A DNA stretch of 28,449 nucleotides from positions 1-28,449 of the forward strand of contig PMCR01000179.1 of NCBI GenBank assembly GCA_003155465.1, in the 5' to 3' direction. Positions 7,541 through 16,210 of this stretch are shown one piece after another (positions within the stretch are counted from its first letter, which is position 1; each line of letters begins with the position of its first letter). Below the pieces are notes generated by a model. It made no database searches. It saw nothing but the letters and a program-made list of their open reading frames with translations, and was not told the DNA's origin. The position numbers and the translations under genes were made by a program. The DNA is from Myxococcales bacterium (GTDB taxonomy: Bacteria > Myxococcota > Polyangia > Fen-1088).

Positions 7541-8586
7541 GGGTGGCCATCCCTTGTCACGGTTTGCCAGGCGCACTTGTCGCCTTGCTGGTTGCCTCTT
7601 GCGCCACCCCGGCCTTGCAAGGCCCATCGGCAGTTCCGACGGCCACGCGCACCGCTGCCGACGACGAGGATCTCTGGACGCTGGCGCCCGCCGAGGCTGA
7701 GCTTCTGGTCTGGGCCGACATGGCCCAACTTCGCGAATCAGCTTGGACCAAGGCGGCCCTTCTCAAGACGGCACCCGAGGAGCTCTCGGCTCGGGCTGCA
7801 GCGCGCGGCTTTGACGAAGTGGAAGAAGTGGACCGCTTGCTCTACGTGACGGTTCCTTCGTTGGGCGAGGGTGTGAGCATCTTGGTCGCGCAGGGGCGCA
7901 TGGATAGTGACCGGCTGAGTGCAGCCTTCCGACGCCAGCATCCCCAGACGGTGGTGTCCGACTACCGGGGCGTTGGGGTGCTGGCCGAAGGTGATGAGTC
8001 CCTTGCCCTTCTCACCAAGCGAACCGTCGTGTCCGGTTCGCTGGTGGCTGTTCGTGCCACGATCGACTGTGGGTTTGGCTTGGCCCGCAGTGCGGCCAAC
8101 GAGTCGTGGTTGTCGGCGCTCCAGGGCATGCTTCGCGAGGGCAGGGGACCGTCGCGGCGCCCGCCGGCAGTGGCCGCGGCTATGCTGGTCAGTCCAACCA
8201 AGCGGGCGCAGCTTGCAGCCGAGATGGGCGAGGGCGGGACGCTGGAACAGGTCGGGGCGCGCCTCGACCTCGGCCGTGACCTGGACCTGGCCATGGTCGG
8301 GATGGTGTCCACGCGCCAACAGGCGCTGGACCTGGCTGCCCGTCTGTCCGCGGCGCTGCGCGACCAGCGCAACCGGTCGCTGGTGTTCATCCTGGGACTG
8401 CAGCCCATCCTAGACAGCGTCGGCTTCGCAACCCGCGAGAGCCGAGTGGAAGCAAGGCTACGGATTCCCGAGGAGCAGCGGGCGGATATTGCGGATCGCA
8501 TGGAACTGGTGGCGGCGCAGCTTGCGCGCCGTCGTGCCAGCATGGCAGGCAAGAGCGAGGGAGTACCCGAAGGAAATGTCCGATGA
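7537..8586 (+). CDS. Predicted lipoprotein of unknown function between tyrA and aroA
   Basis: The open frame extends upstream inside tyrA, but the ATG at 7537 overlaps the tyrA stop (ATGA) and is followed directly by a lipoprotein signal, GALVALLVASC with Cys22 as the lipid site. I use this start, giving 349 residues. The mature protein is soluble-looking with alternating strands and helices: ELLVWADMAQL, LLYVTVPSLGEGVSILVAQG, SLVAVRATIDCGFG, then a repeat of similar rhythm. It ends in a charged helix. I do not recognise the family. The start of each half (ELLVWADM.., AAAMLVSP..) could reflect an internal duplication. It overlaps aroA by 4 nt, so it is made together with two aromatic-pathway enzymes although it would sit in the envelope. 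Nothing in the sequence suggests an enzymatic role in that pathway. Confidence 0.85.
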   Translation: MRVAIPCHGLPGALVALLVASCATPALQGPSAVPTATRTAADDEDLWTLAPAEAELLVWADMAQLRESAWTKAALLKTAPEELSARAAARGFDEVEEVDRLLYVTVPSLGEGVSILVAQGRMDSDRLSAAFRRQHPQTVVSDYRGVGVLAEGDESLALLTKRTVVSGSLVAVRATIDCGFGLARSAANESWLSALQGMLREGRGPSRRPPAVAAAMLVSPTKRAQLAAEMGEGGTLEQVGARLDLGRDLDLAMVGMVSTRQQALDLAARLSAALRDQRNRSLVFILGLQPILDSVGFATRESRVEARLRIPEEQRADIADRMELVAAQLARRRASMAGKSEGVPEGNVR

Positions 8587-9941
8587 AGGAAGAAGACTTG
8601 AGGTCGGGACCCCTGCTGCGGGTCAGTCGCAGTCCCGCACTTCGGGGCACGGCAAGTGTACCGGGCGACAAGTCCATCTCGCATCGCGCGCTGCTGTTCG
8701 GCGCGCTGGCCGACGATACCGTCGAGATCAGTGGCCTGGGCGTGGGCGGCGACAATGTCAGCACGATGGCGGCCTTGCGTGCGCTGGGCGTGCCCATCGT
8801 GCAGGCGGGCACGGAGGTGCGCGTGCAGGGTGTCGGCCTGGCTGGACTGCAAGAGGCTTCCTCCGCGCTCGATTGCGGGAATTCGGGCACCAGCATGCGT
8901 CTCTTCTGCGGGCTTCTGGCGGGCCGGCCCTTCGCCTCCACCTTGACCGGTGACCATTCGCTGTCACGCCGGCCCATGGCCCGGGTGGCGGCGCCCCTGC
9001 GACTCATGGGCGCGACTGTCGACGGCCGGCAGGACGCGACCCGGCCGGGTAGCCTGCTTCCGCCCCTAACGGTGCGCGGCGGGGCGCTGCAGGGCATTCA
9101 GTACGAGCTTCCGGTGGCGAGCGCACAGATCAAGAGCGCCCTGATTCTGGCTGGATTGCAGGCCCAGGGCCGAACCGTCATCAGCGAGCCGGGCCTGTCG
9201 CGCGATCACAGCGAGCGCATGTTGCGCTTTCTCGGAGCGCCGGTGAGCGCCGAGCCGGAGCGACGGTGCGTGGTGGTGGATCCGACGGGATGGAATGGTC
9301 GCCTGCGCGCGGGAGCGGTGAGCGTGCCCGGCGACCTGTCTTCCGCGGCGTTTCTGCTGGTCGCCGCGCTGATCGTGCCCGAGAGCGATGTGACAGTGGA
9401 GAAGGTGGGGCTGAACCCCACCCGCACCGGGGTCCTGGATGTCCTCCAAGCGATGGGGGCTGACCTGGAGATCAAGGTCACCGGCCAGGCCATGGGCGAG
9501 CCGGTCGGCAGCGTGCGAGCGCGCTGGACCGAAAGACGGCTGCGCGGCACGACGGTTGCGGGGGAGTTGGCCCTCCGGTCGATCGACGAGATCCCGGCGC
9601 TGGCGGTGGCAGCAGCGATGGCCACAGGCACCACCGATTTCTGTGACCTACGGGAGCTGCGCGTGAAAGAGTCGGATCGGATCGCCTGCATCGCGCGCGA
9701 GCTGCGGCGGGCCGGCGTGACGGTGGTTGAGGCCGCTGACGGTTTTTCTGTCATGGGCACAGGGGGACGGCCTCTACTGGGCGGCCGGGTTCAGCCGGAC
9801 GGTGATCACCGCATCGCCATGGCGGGCGCCATCCTGGGCCTGGTAGCCGTCGAGGCCACCCTGGTGCCGAGCCAGGACATCGCGACTTCATTCCCGAGTT
9901 TTGCCCAGCTCCTGCAAGGCTTGGGCGCGCCGGTGGGGTAG
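8583..9941 (+). CDS. aroA: 3-phosphoshikimate 1-carboxyvinyltransferase (EPSP synthase)
   Basis: The enzyme joins phosphoshikimate and phosphoenolpyruvate to form EPSP, the sixth shikimate-pathway step. The 452-residue protein carries the expected landmarks: PGDKSISHRALLFGALA near the N-terminus (catalytic Lys and phosphate-binding Ser/Arg), CGNSGTSMRLFCGLLAG, TGDHSLSRRPMARV, the late LRVKESDRI and finally DGDHRIAMAGAI. The GDKSISHR and SLSRRPM versions resemble class II EPSP synthases rather than the enterobacterial GSKSVSNR form. That comparison is from memory, and the Gly in GNSGT is the ordinary residue. The start codon overlaps the lipoprotein stop (ATGA) and is preceded by AAGGAA at 8570-8575, 7 nt away. 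It is the last gene of the tyrA operon; a convergent copper ATPase follows. Confidence 0.96.
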   Translation: MKEEDLRSGPLLRVSRSPALRGTASVPGDKSISHRALLFGALADDTVEISGLGVGGDNVSTMAALRALGVPIVQAGTEVRVQGVGLAGLQEASSALDCGNSGTSMRLFCGLLAGRPFASTLTGDHSLSRRPMARVAAPLRLMGATVDGRQDATRPGSLLPPLTVRGGALQGIQYELPVASAQIKSALILAGLQAQGRTVISEPGLSRDHSERMLRFLGAPVSAEPERRCVVVDPTGWNGRLRAGAVSVPGDLSSAAFLLVAALIVPESDVTVEKVGLNPTRTGVLDVLQAMGADLEIKVTGQAMGEPVGSVRARWTERRLRGTTVAGELALRSIDEIPALAVAAAMATGTTDFCDLRELRVKESDRIACIARELRRAGVTVVEAADGFSVMGTGGRPLLGGRVQPDGDHRIAMAGAILGLVAVEATLVPSQDIATSFPSFAQLLQGLGAPVG

Positions 9942-9986
9942 CTTCTCACTCGCAATTTCAAGCCGCTATGCGGGCACGGTCAGTCA

Positions 9987-10011
9987 TCGGCGCGCCAGCC
10001 GGGAGCGCCGA
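9987..10011. terminator. Possible bidirectional terminator hairpin between aroA and the copper ATPase
   Basis: A 7-bp stem TCGGCGC (9987-9993) / GCGCCGA (10005-10011) with an 11-nt loop sits in the 96-bp gap between two convergent genes. It has no T-tract on either side, so it is a weak candidate. Confidence 0.35.
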
Positions 10012-10037
10012 CTATCCACGGAGCCATGTCAGAGCCA

Positions 10038-12404
10038 TCACAAACTCAGCTTGCGCAAGCGGAGTGCGTTGGCGATGACCGAGACGGACGACAGGCTCAT
10101 GGCGGCGCTGGCGATCATGGGCGAGAGCAGCAGGCCGAACACCGGGTAGAGCACGCCAGCGGCCAGGGGCACGCCGATGCTGTTGTAGAGAAAGGCGAAG
10201 AAGAGGTTCTGTCGAATGTTGTGTAGGGTGGCACGGCTGAGACGCCGGGCGCGCAGGATCCCGCGCAGGTCGCCCTTGACCAGGGTGATGCCCGCGCTTT
10301 CGATGGCCACGTCTGTTCCGCTGCCCATGGCAATGCCGACCTGGGCTTGCGCCAGGGCCGGCGCATCGTTGACGCCGTCACCAGCCATGGCCACCACGCG
10401 ACCCTGCGCCTGAAGGCGTTTGATGGCGTTGGCCTTGTCACTGGGGCTGACCTCGGCCAGCACCTCGGCGATGCCCAGTTCCTTGGCGATGGCCTGGCCG
10501 GCGGCGTGGTGGTCACCGGTCAGCATCACCAAGCGCAACCCCTCGGCCCGCAGACCGGCAAGGGCCTCGACCGCGGATGGCTTGACCGTGTCGGCCAGGT
10601 CCAGCACGCCTGCCGGCTTGCCATCGATCGCCAGCATGACGACGGCATGGCCTCGGCTGCGCGGCTCCTCTGCCAGAAACGCAAGGCGTGTCGCATCGAT
10701 GCCCGCCCCGCGCAGGAAGTCCTCACTTCCTGCCAGGACGGCATGACCGTCGACCTGACCGCTGACGCCGCGGCCGGGCTGGTTGTGGAAATCTTGCGGC
10801 GACGCCAATGCCAGCTTCTTTTCCTCCGCGGCGCGCACGATGGCCGCGGCCAGGGGGTGCTCGCTGGCGCGTTCCAGGCTGGCAGCAAGAGCCAGGACCG
10901 TGTCAGGGGCGAAGCCCTCGGCTCGCACCGAAATCAGCTTGGGCTTGCCCTCGGTCAAGGTGCCGGTCTTGTCCAGCACCAACGTGTCGACCCGGGACAA
11001 GGTTTCCAGGGTCGCGGCGTCGCGCACCAGCACGCCCGCGGCTGCGCCACGACCCATGCCCACCATCACGGACATGGGCGTGGCCAGGCCGAGCGCGCAG
11101 GGGCAGGCAATGATGAGAACGGCGACCGCGTTCACCAGCGCGTAGGCCAGTCGCGGCTGCGGCCCGACCAGCGACCACACGACGAAGGTGACCAGCGAAG
11201 CTGCGACGACCGCAGGCACGAACCAACCCGCTACCTGGTCGGCCAGCCGTGCGATCGGCGCGCGGCTGCGCTGGGCCTCGCCCACCCGCCGCACGATCTG
11301 AGCCAGCAAGGTGCCGGCACCTACCCGCAGGGCGCGCATGACAAAGCTGGCCGAGCCATTCTGCGTTCCGCCCGTCACCCTGTCGCCGGGCGCCTTGTCC
11401 ACGGGCAGGGATTCGCCGGTGATCATGGATTCGTCGACAACGCTTGTGCCTTCCTCCACCACGCCGTCGACCGGCACGCGCTCGCCTGGCCGAACCCGCA
11501 AGCGATCCCCCACCTGCACCTGCTCGACGGAAACGTCGAGATCAGAGCCGTCCGAAGCAACCAGGCGTGCGTTCTTCGGTGCCAGGCTCAGAAGTGCGCG
11601 AATGGCGTTTCCGGTGGCCTGGCGCGCTCGCAGTTCCAACACCTGGCCCAGCAGAACCAAAGTAGTGATGGCCGCCGCTGGCTCGAAGTACAGCGGTACA
11701 GACGCCCCGGGCTTGCGGAACGCGTCCGGCAGGAGATCGGGAAACAAGGCCGCAGTCACGCTGAATCCGAATGCCGTGCCAGTGCCCAGCCCGATGAGGG
11801 TGAACATGTTCGGGCTGCGGCGCACGATCGAGCGCCACGCCCGCAGCAGGAGCGGCCATCCCGCTGCCAGCACTACTGGTCCGGCCAGGGCCATCTGGAC
11901 GAGGGCCAAAGCGCGCGCGGGCAGGAGGTGCAAGGCCGAATGCCCAAGCGCCATCTCGGCCATGCCATAGATGACAAGCGGCGCTGATAGCCCGAGCGCG
12001 ATCCAGAACCGCCGGGTCATATCTGCCAGCTCGGGGTTTGGCGGCTCCTCCAGCGACACGGTCTCGGGCTCCAGCGCCATGCCGCACTTCGGGCATGCCC
12101 CAGGCCTGTCGCTCATCACGCCTGCGCACATCGGGCACAGATAGCGCAGCGCCACGGGCGGCCGCGGCGCCGCAACCGCCCGTGACGAGAGGACTGCCAG
12201 GCGCGGTGCGCCGAGCCTAACCAGGCCCAGTTCGGCCATGCCGGTTGGCCTTGCGCCTGACGTCAAGAACCGCTCCGGCTCGGCCTTGAAACGGGCCAGA
12301 CAAGACGGGTTGCAGAAATAGTAGAGGGTGCCTTTGTACTCGTGCTGACCGGCCGCTTTCGCGGGATCGACCGTCATTCCACAAACTGGATCCCTTTCGG
12401 CCAT
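10038..12404 (-). CDS. copA: Copper-type P1B heavy-metal-transporting ATPase with YHS domain
   Basis: This inner-membrane pump exports Cu(I) using ATP. I choose the ATG at 12404 ([10 protein letters not shown], 788 residues) because a promoter-like TTGCCC-16-TACATT lies just upstream and the first domain begins there; in-frame ATGs at 12419 and 12458 would add only short unstructured leaders. Domains in order: a YHS metal-binding domain ([10 protein letters not shown], then YYFCNPSC); a heavy-metal-binding motif [20 protein letters not shown]; transmembrane helices; the actuator TGESLPVDK; the metal-site [10 protein letters not shown]; the phosphorylation site DKTGTLTEG; the HP motif EHPLAAAIV; and [12 protein letters not shown]. 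The CPC membrane motif supports Cu+/Ag+. It has no classical HMA (GMTCxxC) domain; the YHS and Cys-rich motifs take that place. It appears to be a single-gene unit, and I see no CueR-type palindrome. Confidence 0.92.
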   Translation of the reverse strand: MAERDPVCGMTVDPAKAAGQHEYKGTLYYFCNPSCLARFKAEPERFLTSGARPTGMAELGLVRLGAPRLAVLSSRAVAAPRPPVALRYLCPMCAGVMSDRPGACPKCGMALEPETVSLEEPPNPELADMTRRFWIALGLSAPLVIYGMAEMALGHSALHLLPARALALVQMALAGPVVLAAGWPLLLRAWRSIVRRSPNMFTLIGLGTGTAFGFSVTAALFPDLLPDAFRKPGASVPLYFEPAAAITTLVLLGQVLELRARQATGNAIRALLSLAPKNARLVASDGSDLDVSVEQVQVGDRLRVRPGERVPVDGVVEEGTSVVDESMITGESLPVDKAPGDRVTGGTQNGSASFVMRALRVGAGTLLAQIVRRVGEAQRSRAPIARLADQVAGWFVPAVVAASLVTFVVWSLVGPQPRLAYALVNAVAVLIIACPCALGLATPMSVMVGMGRGAAAGVLVRDAATLETLSRVDTLVLDKTGTLTEGKPKLISVRAEGFAPDTVLALAASLERASEHPLAAAIVRAAEEKKLALASPQDFHNQPGRGVSGQVDGHAVLAGSEDFLRGAGIDATRLAFLAEEPRSRGHAVVMLAIDGKPAGVLDLADTVKPSAVEALAGLRAEGLRLVMLTGDHHAAGQAIAKELGIAEVLAEVSPSDKANAIKRLQAQGRVVAMAGDGVNDAPALAQAQVGIAMGSGTDVAIESAGITLVKGDLRGILRARRLSRATLHNIRQNLFFAFLYNSIGVPLAAGVLYPVFGLLLSPMIASAAMSLSSVSVIANALRLRKLSL

Positions 12405-12421
12405 GTGATTCCCTGCCATGA

Positions 12422-12449
12422 AATGTAGCCCGCGGTGGGAGACGGGCAA
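12422..12449 (-). promoter_or_regulatory. Candidate promoter of the copper ATPase gene
   Basis: On the minus strand, TTGCCC (12449-12444), a 16-nt spacer and TACATT (12427-12422) precede the ATG at 12404 by 17 nt. This implies a leader of about 10 nt and decides against the longer N-terminal versions. A perfect TTGACA also occurs upstream, but without a -10 at a normal distance. Confidence 0.4.
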
Positions 12450-12511
12450 GCCCGACACGGTGGTGTCAAGCTGGCGGCCCCGAGTGTCGATGTCTAGATA
12501 CGGGTCTTCCC

Positions 12512-13291
12512 GTGCGTATGTCCCTATTATCGCGGCCCGGTCGACGTGGCGTTTGCTGCCTTTCGACAGTGGGCAATCCAGTCGATTGCCGAGACGGTCA
12601 GGCCGGCGCGGTTCTCGTCATCGTCATGCTGGCCATGATCGGACTCCTGGGAATCGGGCTGACAGGCGTGTTTCTTACCGGGGGCAACGTCCAGATGGCC
12701 TCGAATACCAATATTCGCAACCAGACGCTGTACGTTGCTGAAGCGGGGATCGAGCGGGCGCGCGATGTCTTGAATGGCCCGGCTCAGATTGATTTCCCAG
12801 CCATGCTGGGCGGTACCGGGCACGTGGCCCATCCGGCGGACGAGATACCAAACTCGCTCGACAGCAAAGGCCAGCCCATCGGCCGAGGCGCCATTCTGCG
12901 GGACGCGGCCGGGGTTCCCCTCTACCGGGTGTCCTATCCGACCAGCGTGTCACGGACTGAACCCATTCCGGACGACAACCCCAATGGTGCGCCGAATGCC
13001 TTCATGGGCAGCTATACCGTGTATGTTCGCAACGACACCGCCGAATGCCGGATGGGCAAGTACGTGATCGACGGAGCCGTGGTGAACGGGAACCAGATGG
13101 TGGTGGTGCGCTCGGAGGGAACCGGCTTCGACAACCGAACCGCGGTCGTGCTTGAGGTGGTCATGGGACCGAGGGGCGGGGGGGCGACCAACCCAGGTGG
13201 AGCCGGCGGGGTGAACCAGGTTCTGTGCAATTCCGGCAAGAACGCCTGCGACGACAACAACTCCGTCATCAACAACATCGTCGTAAACTGA
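12512..13291 (+). CDS. PilX-like type IV pilus minor protein
   Basis: The protein has up to 259 residues. The hydrophobic segment [29 protein letters not shown], followed by a polar region ending ...[14 protein letters not shown], has the architecture of PilX/PilV-like pilus assembly proteins. In these, the N-terminal helix anchors the protein and AEAGIE(R/W)A is a family hallmark. The usual prepilin peptidase pattern (Gly followed by a Glu five residues later) is not present: after GQAG the residues are AVLVI. The N-terminus is uncertain, with GTG at 12512, ATG at 12518 and GTG at 12569 (closest to a normal short leader) all possible; none has a good ribosome site. The soluble part ends in a Gly-rich stretch and a Cys pair, CNSGKNAC, possibly a disulfide loop. 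No other pilus genes are adjacent. It is divergent from the copper ATPase. Confidence 0.75.
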   Translation: MRMSLLSRPGRRGVCCLSTVGNPVDCRDGQAGAVLVIVMLAMIGLLGIGLTGVFLTGGNVQMASNTNIRNQTLYVAEAGIERARDVLNGPAQIDFPAMLGGTGHVAHPADEIPNSLDSKGQPIGRGAILRDAAGVPLYRVSYPTSVSRTEPIPDDNPNGAPNAFMGSYTVYVRNDTAECRMGKYVIDGAVVNGNQMVVVRSEGTGFDNRTAVVLEVVMGPRGGGATNPGGAGGVNQVLCNSGKNACDDNNSVINNIVVN

Positions 13292-13311
13292 CGCGGGGTC
13301 AGCGTCGGCCA

Positions 13312-13320
13312 TGCTATGAA
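13312..13320 (+). promoter_or_regulatory. Extended -10-like element upstream of aroE
   Basis: TGC-TATGAA at 13312-13320 matches the TGn extended -10 form. Its hexamer lies 16-21 nt before the aroE ATG at 13336, giving a leader of about 9 nt and no Shine-Dalgarno. No good -35 was seen. It shares the TGCTA core with elements at 21561 and 25215. Confidence 0.35.
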
Positions 13321-13335
13321 GAAGCGAGATTCTTC

Positions 13336-14193
13336 ATGAGCCGCATCGACGCCAACTTCAGGGTTTGCGCTTTGTTCGGATTCCCCGCCCGCCATTCGGT
13401 GGGGCCCGCTCTGCACAATGCCGCTTTCGAAGCCCTGGACTTGCCGCTGGTATACGTAGCTCACGATGTGGAACCGGCGCTACTGCCTCAGGCCTTTGCT
13501 GGCGCCCGCGCGATGGACTACCGCGGTCTTTCCATAACCATGCCGCACAAGGTGGCCGCCCTGGGTCTGGTCGACGATGTCGATGACACGGCCCGTGCCA
13601 TCGGCTGCATCAACACCGTGGTCATAAGGGACGGTCGCCTGCGTGGCGCGAACGTCGACGGGCTGGGCGCGCTCGGTGCTCTACGGCAAGCGGGAGCGGA
13701 TCCGGCGGGCCGTCGCGTGCTCATCCTGGGCTCGGGGGGAGCTGCGCGGGCGTTGGCGATCACGATTGGGATTGCCGCCAAGCCGGCCGAGCTGACCATC
13801 TTGGGCGCCATCGAGGACGAGCTGGCGCGGCTGGCGCGCGACGTGGCCGATCGCACGGGCTGCAAGGTTGCGGCCGAGTTGTTGACCGACGCCACCTTGG
13901 CCGCGGGCCTCGGCAAGGCGCAGATCCTTTTGCATTGCACGCCGGTGGGGATGAAGCCCGACAGCGAGCGCAGCCTGGTGCCGCGCGAGCTCCTGCGTTC
14001 CGATCTGGTGGTCTTCGATGCCGTGTACAACCCACGCCGGACCATGCTCCTGCACGACGCAGCCGCGGCCGGGTGTCGGGTGATCGAAGGGAACGAGATG
14101 TTCCTCGGTCAGGCCGCGTTGCAGTTCGAGCTGTGGACGGACAAGCCGGCGCCGACGGAGATCATGCGCCGGGTGTTGGACGCGCGGCTATGA
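13336..14193 (+). CDS. aroE: Shikimate dehydrogenase
   Basis: The enzyme reduces 3-dehydroshikimate to shikimate with NADPH. The frame is open from 13225, but the first 37 residues would be Arg/Gln-rich and unlike the family, so I start at the ATG at 13336 (285 residues). Visible landmarks are the substrate-domain opening FGFPARHSVGPALHN and the catalytic Lys in SITMPHK (K72). GANVDG supplies the catalytic Asp (D108), and the NADP-binding loop is LGSGGAARAL (131-140). CTPVGM and FDAVYNP follow, with GNEMFLGQAALQFELWT at the end. In the usual enzyme two serines in S-x-S-P bind the shikimate carboxylate; here the motif is S-V-G-P, so the second Ser is Gly. It overlaps aroK by 4 nt (ATGA), which supports a role in aromatic biosynthesis rather than quinate catabolism. 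Confidence 0.93.
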   Translation: MSRIDANFRVCALFGFPARHSVGPALHNAAFEALDLPLVYVAHDVEPALLPQAFAGARAMDYRGLSITMPHKVAALGLVDDVDDTARAIGCINTVVIRDGRLRGANVDGLGALGALRQAGADPAGRRVLILGSGGAARALAITIGIAAKPAELTILGAIEDELARLARDVADRTGCKVAAELLTDATLAAGLGKAQILLHCTPVGMKPDSERSLVPRELLRSDLVVFDAVYNPRRTMLLHDAAAAGCRVIEGNEMFLGQAALQFELWTDKPAPTEIMRRVLDARL

Positions 14194-14696
14194 ATCTGGT
14201 GCTGGTCGGATACCGAGGCACCGGCAAGAGCGTGATCGCGCGCCGGCTGGCCCGGATGCTGGGCCAGCCTGTGGTGAGTCTGGACAACGAGATCGTGCGG
14301 CTGGCGGGCAAACGCATTCCTGAACTGGTCGCGGAGCGTGGCTGGGGGCATTTCCGCGACTTGGAGGAACAGGTCTGTCGCCGCTTCGGGGCCGAGGACG
14401 GCCAGATCCTAGACTGCGGCGGCGGCGTGGTCGAGCGCGAAGCCAATCTTGCGGCATTGCGCGAGCGCGGGCGCGTTTTCTGGCTGAAGGCCACGCCCGC
14501 CACCATCGTTGCTCGCATCGGTGGCGACTCCAACCGTCCGTCGCTGACCGGTGAAAAGAACTTCACGGATGAGATTAGCGATGTGTTGCAGCGGCGCACG
14601 CCGCTCTACCAGGCCATGGCCCACGAAGTGATCGACACCGACGGCCGCAGCCTGGACGACATCGCTTCTGAGATCGCGCAGCGCTGGCGGAGTTAA
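14190..14696 (+). CDS. aroK: Shikimate kinase
   Basis: The enzyme phosphorylates shikimate at the 3-hydroxyl with ATP. I choose the ATG at 14190, overlapping the aroE stop, although the frame is open further upstream inside aroE. The 168-residue size is normal. Features: Walker A GYRGTGKS near the N-terminus; VSLDNEIVRLAGKRI in the shikimate-binding region; an Arg in HFRDLE; DCGGGVV (the GGG substrate loop); and the lid region RPSLTG. The acidic pair usually read as D-x-D is S-L-D here, so the first Asp (a Mg2+ ligand in the standard enzymes) is Ser while the shikimate-binding Asp is kept. The gene's stop codon overlaps the stop of the convergent xseA, leaving no room for a terminator. It is co-transcribed with aroE. 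Confidence 0.93.
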   Translation: MNLVLVGYRGTGKSVIARRLARMLGQPVVSLDNEIVRLAGKRIPELVAERGWGHFRDLEEQVCRRFGAEDGQILDCGGGVVEREANLAALRERGRVFWLKATPATIVARIGGDSNRPSLTGEKNFTDEISDVLQRRTPLYQAMAHEVIDTDGRSLDDIASEIAQRWRS

Positions 14697-16210
14697 CTGC
14701 CCCGTCGGGCAAGAATCTCTTCGATGCGCGTGCGCAGGTCGCCGTCGCGCAAGGTGATCGTCACGTCGTCACCCCGGCCAAGGCCGGCGCAGCTTCGCAG
14801 GACCTGGCCGTCAGGCCCGCGCGCCAGACTGTAACCGCGATCCAAGACCTTGAGTGGCGAGAGTGCGTCGAGCTTGCCTGCCAGCGCTTCCAACGAACGA
14901 CGCCGGTGTGCCAGCAGCGAGGTGCCCGAGGCTACCAGGCGCCGCTCAGCCGCGGTCAGGGCGGCGCGCTGATCGGCGATCCGACGCTGGGGGTGCAAAC
15001 GGTATAGGCGCGTCTCGGCCGCGCGCAGGTCAGTGCGGCGTCGAGCGGTGGCCGCGTACAGGGCACGGGCCGCGCGTTCCGCGAAATCGTCCAGAGCTTG
15101 ACGGTACAGGTCGATGAGTCGGAGCGGATCGCCCAGCGCGGCTCGTGCACGTTCCAGTCGCAGGCGCAGGGCGCGCGTCTCGCCCTGTAGGGCGCGGCCC
15201 ATGCGACGACCCAGAAGCTGCACCTCGGCCAGAAGATCCGCTGCCACCGGCACGGCCAACTCGGCCGCCGCCGAGGGCGTGGGCGCGCGCAGGTCAGCCA
15301 CGAAGTCGGCGATGGTGAAGTCGGTCTCGTGCCCGACCGCCGAGATGACCGGGATCGGGCAAGCGGCAATGGCGCGCGCCAGGGCTTCGTCGTTGAAGGC
15401 CCACAGGTCTTCCAGCGAGCCGCCCCCGCGCGCCACGATGACCACGTCCACATCAGGGACCTTCACGATTGCGGCCAAGGCCGCCGCTATGGCAGCGGCC
15501 GCACCTTCGCCCTGCACGGGTGTGGGGGCGAGCAGAATGGGCACAGGGAAACGGCGGTGGGCCACCCGCACGATGTCGCGAATCACGGCACCCTGGGCCG
15601 AGGTCACCACGCCCAGCCGGCGCGGCAGGAAGGGCAGGGGACGTTTGCGCTCGGGAGCGAAGAGACCCTCGGCTGCCAGCTTCTGCTTGAGCTGTTCGAA
15701 GGCCAGCGCCAGGGCACCGGCGCCGGTTGGCTCAATTGCATGCACCGAGAGCTGGAAGCGGCCGCGCACCTCGTAGATGGTCAGGCGGCCACGACAACGC
15801 ACCTGTTGCCCGTCTTGCAGCCGAAAGCGCAGTCGACCGGCCTCGCGTGCGTACATCACGCAGTCTAGTTGCGCTTCCGCGTCCTTCAGGGTGAAGTAGA
15901 GATGTCCATTGGCCGAACGCTTGAAGCCGGACAGTTCGCCTTCGACGCGCACATCGGAGAAGCGGGATTCGAGAACATGTCTGGCAGCTCGTACCAGCTC
16001 GGACACAGCGAAGATGCGCGCGTCCGGAAGCGCAGGCGAAATGCCGGCCGGCGGGCTCCCCACGCGACTCGGCGCTGGTGTCCCGGTGAGCGGGATGGCA
16101 TCCCGGGGCGGTTGTCTTGCCAATCGGCTGTCGAACGAAAGCTGATTCGTGTCTTCTGCCGGCGCAAGCTTGGGGGTCGCGTCGGGCGGGGTCTTGCCTC
16201 GGCGCGGCAT
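14693..16210 (-). CDS. xseA: Exodeoxyribonuclease VII large subunit
   Basis: This cytoplasmic nuclease subunit degrades single-stranded DNA together with several copies of XseB. The 505-residue protein has a long Pro-rich N-terminal extension (about 1-65) before the family start. The OB-fold domain follows (FAVSELVRAARHVLE, VRVEGELSGFKRSANGHLYFTLKD). The catalytic domain contains LPFLPRRLGVVTSAQGAVIRDI, VDVVIVARGGGSLEDLWAFND and PVISAVGHETDFTIADFVADLRAPTPSAAAE. The rest is a coiled-coil arm of Arg/Ala/Leu-rich helices and a conserved ending, LDRGYSLARG. The small subunit gene xseB is not in the window. The ATG overlaps the stop of the upstream lipoprotein by one base (TAATG), implying translational coupling. 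Confidence 0.95.
   Translation of the reverse strand: MPRRGKTPPDATPKLAPAEDTNQLSFDSRLARQPPRDAIPLTGTPAPSRVGSPPAGISPALPDARIFAVSELVRAARHVLESRFSDVRVEGELSGFKRSANGHLYFTLKDAEAQLDCVMYAREAGRLRFRLQDGQQVRCRGRLTIYEVRGRFQLSVHAIEPTGAGALALAFEQLKQKLAAEGLFAPERKRPLPFLPRRLGVVTSAQGAVIRDIVRVAHRRFPVPILLAPTPVQGEGAAAAIAAALAAIVKVPDVDVVIVARGGGSLEDLWAFNDEALARAIAACPIPVISAVGHETDFTIADFVADLRAPTPSAAAELAVPVAADLLAEVQLLGRRMGRALQGETRALRLRLERARAALGDPLRLIDLYRQALDDFAERAARALYAATARRRTDLRAAETRLYRLHPQRRIADQRAALTAAERRLVASGTSLLAHRRRSLEALAGKLDALSPLKVLDRGYSLARGPDGQVLRSCAGLGRGDDVTITLRDGDLRTRIEEILARRGS

Noticed and set aside
10347..11987. 546-codon plus-strand open frame inside the copper ATPase gene
   Set aside because: It lies opposite a gene with every P-type ATPase motif, and its own product is a repetitive His/Gln/Gly/Arg-rich shadow.
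12455..12475. Perfect TTGACA on the minus strand as the -35 of the copper ATPase promoter
   Set aside because: No -10 lies 16-20 nt downstream; the TTGCCC/TACATT pair nearer the start is better spaced.
12500..12513. ACGGG-TCTT-CCCGT hairpin at the start of the PilX-like gene as a riboswitch or operator
   Set aside because: It is only a 5-bp stem and is expected by chance at this GC content.
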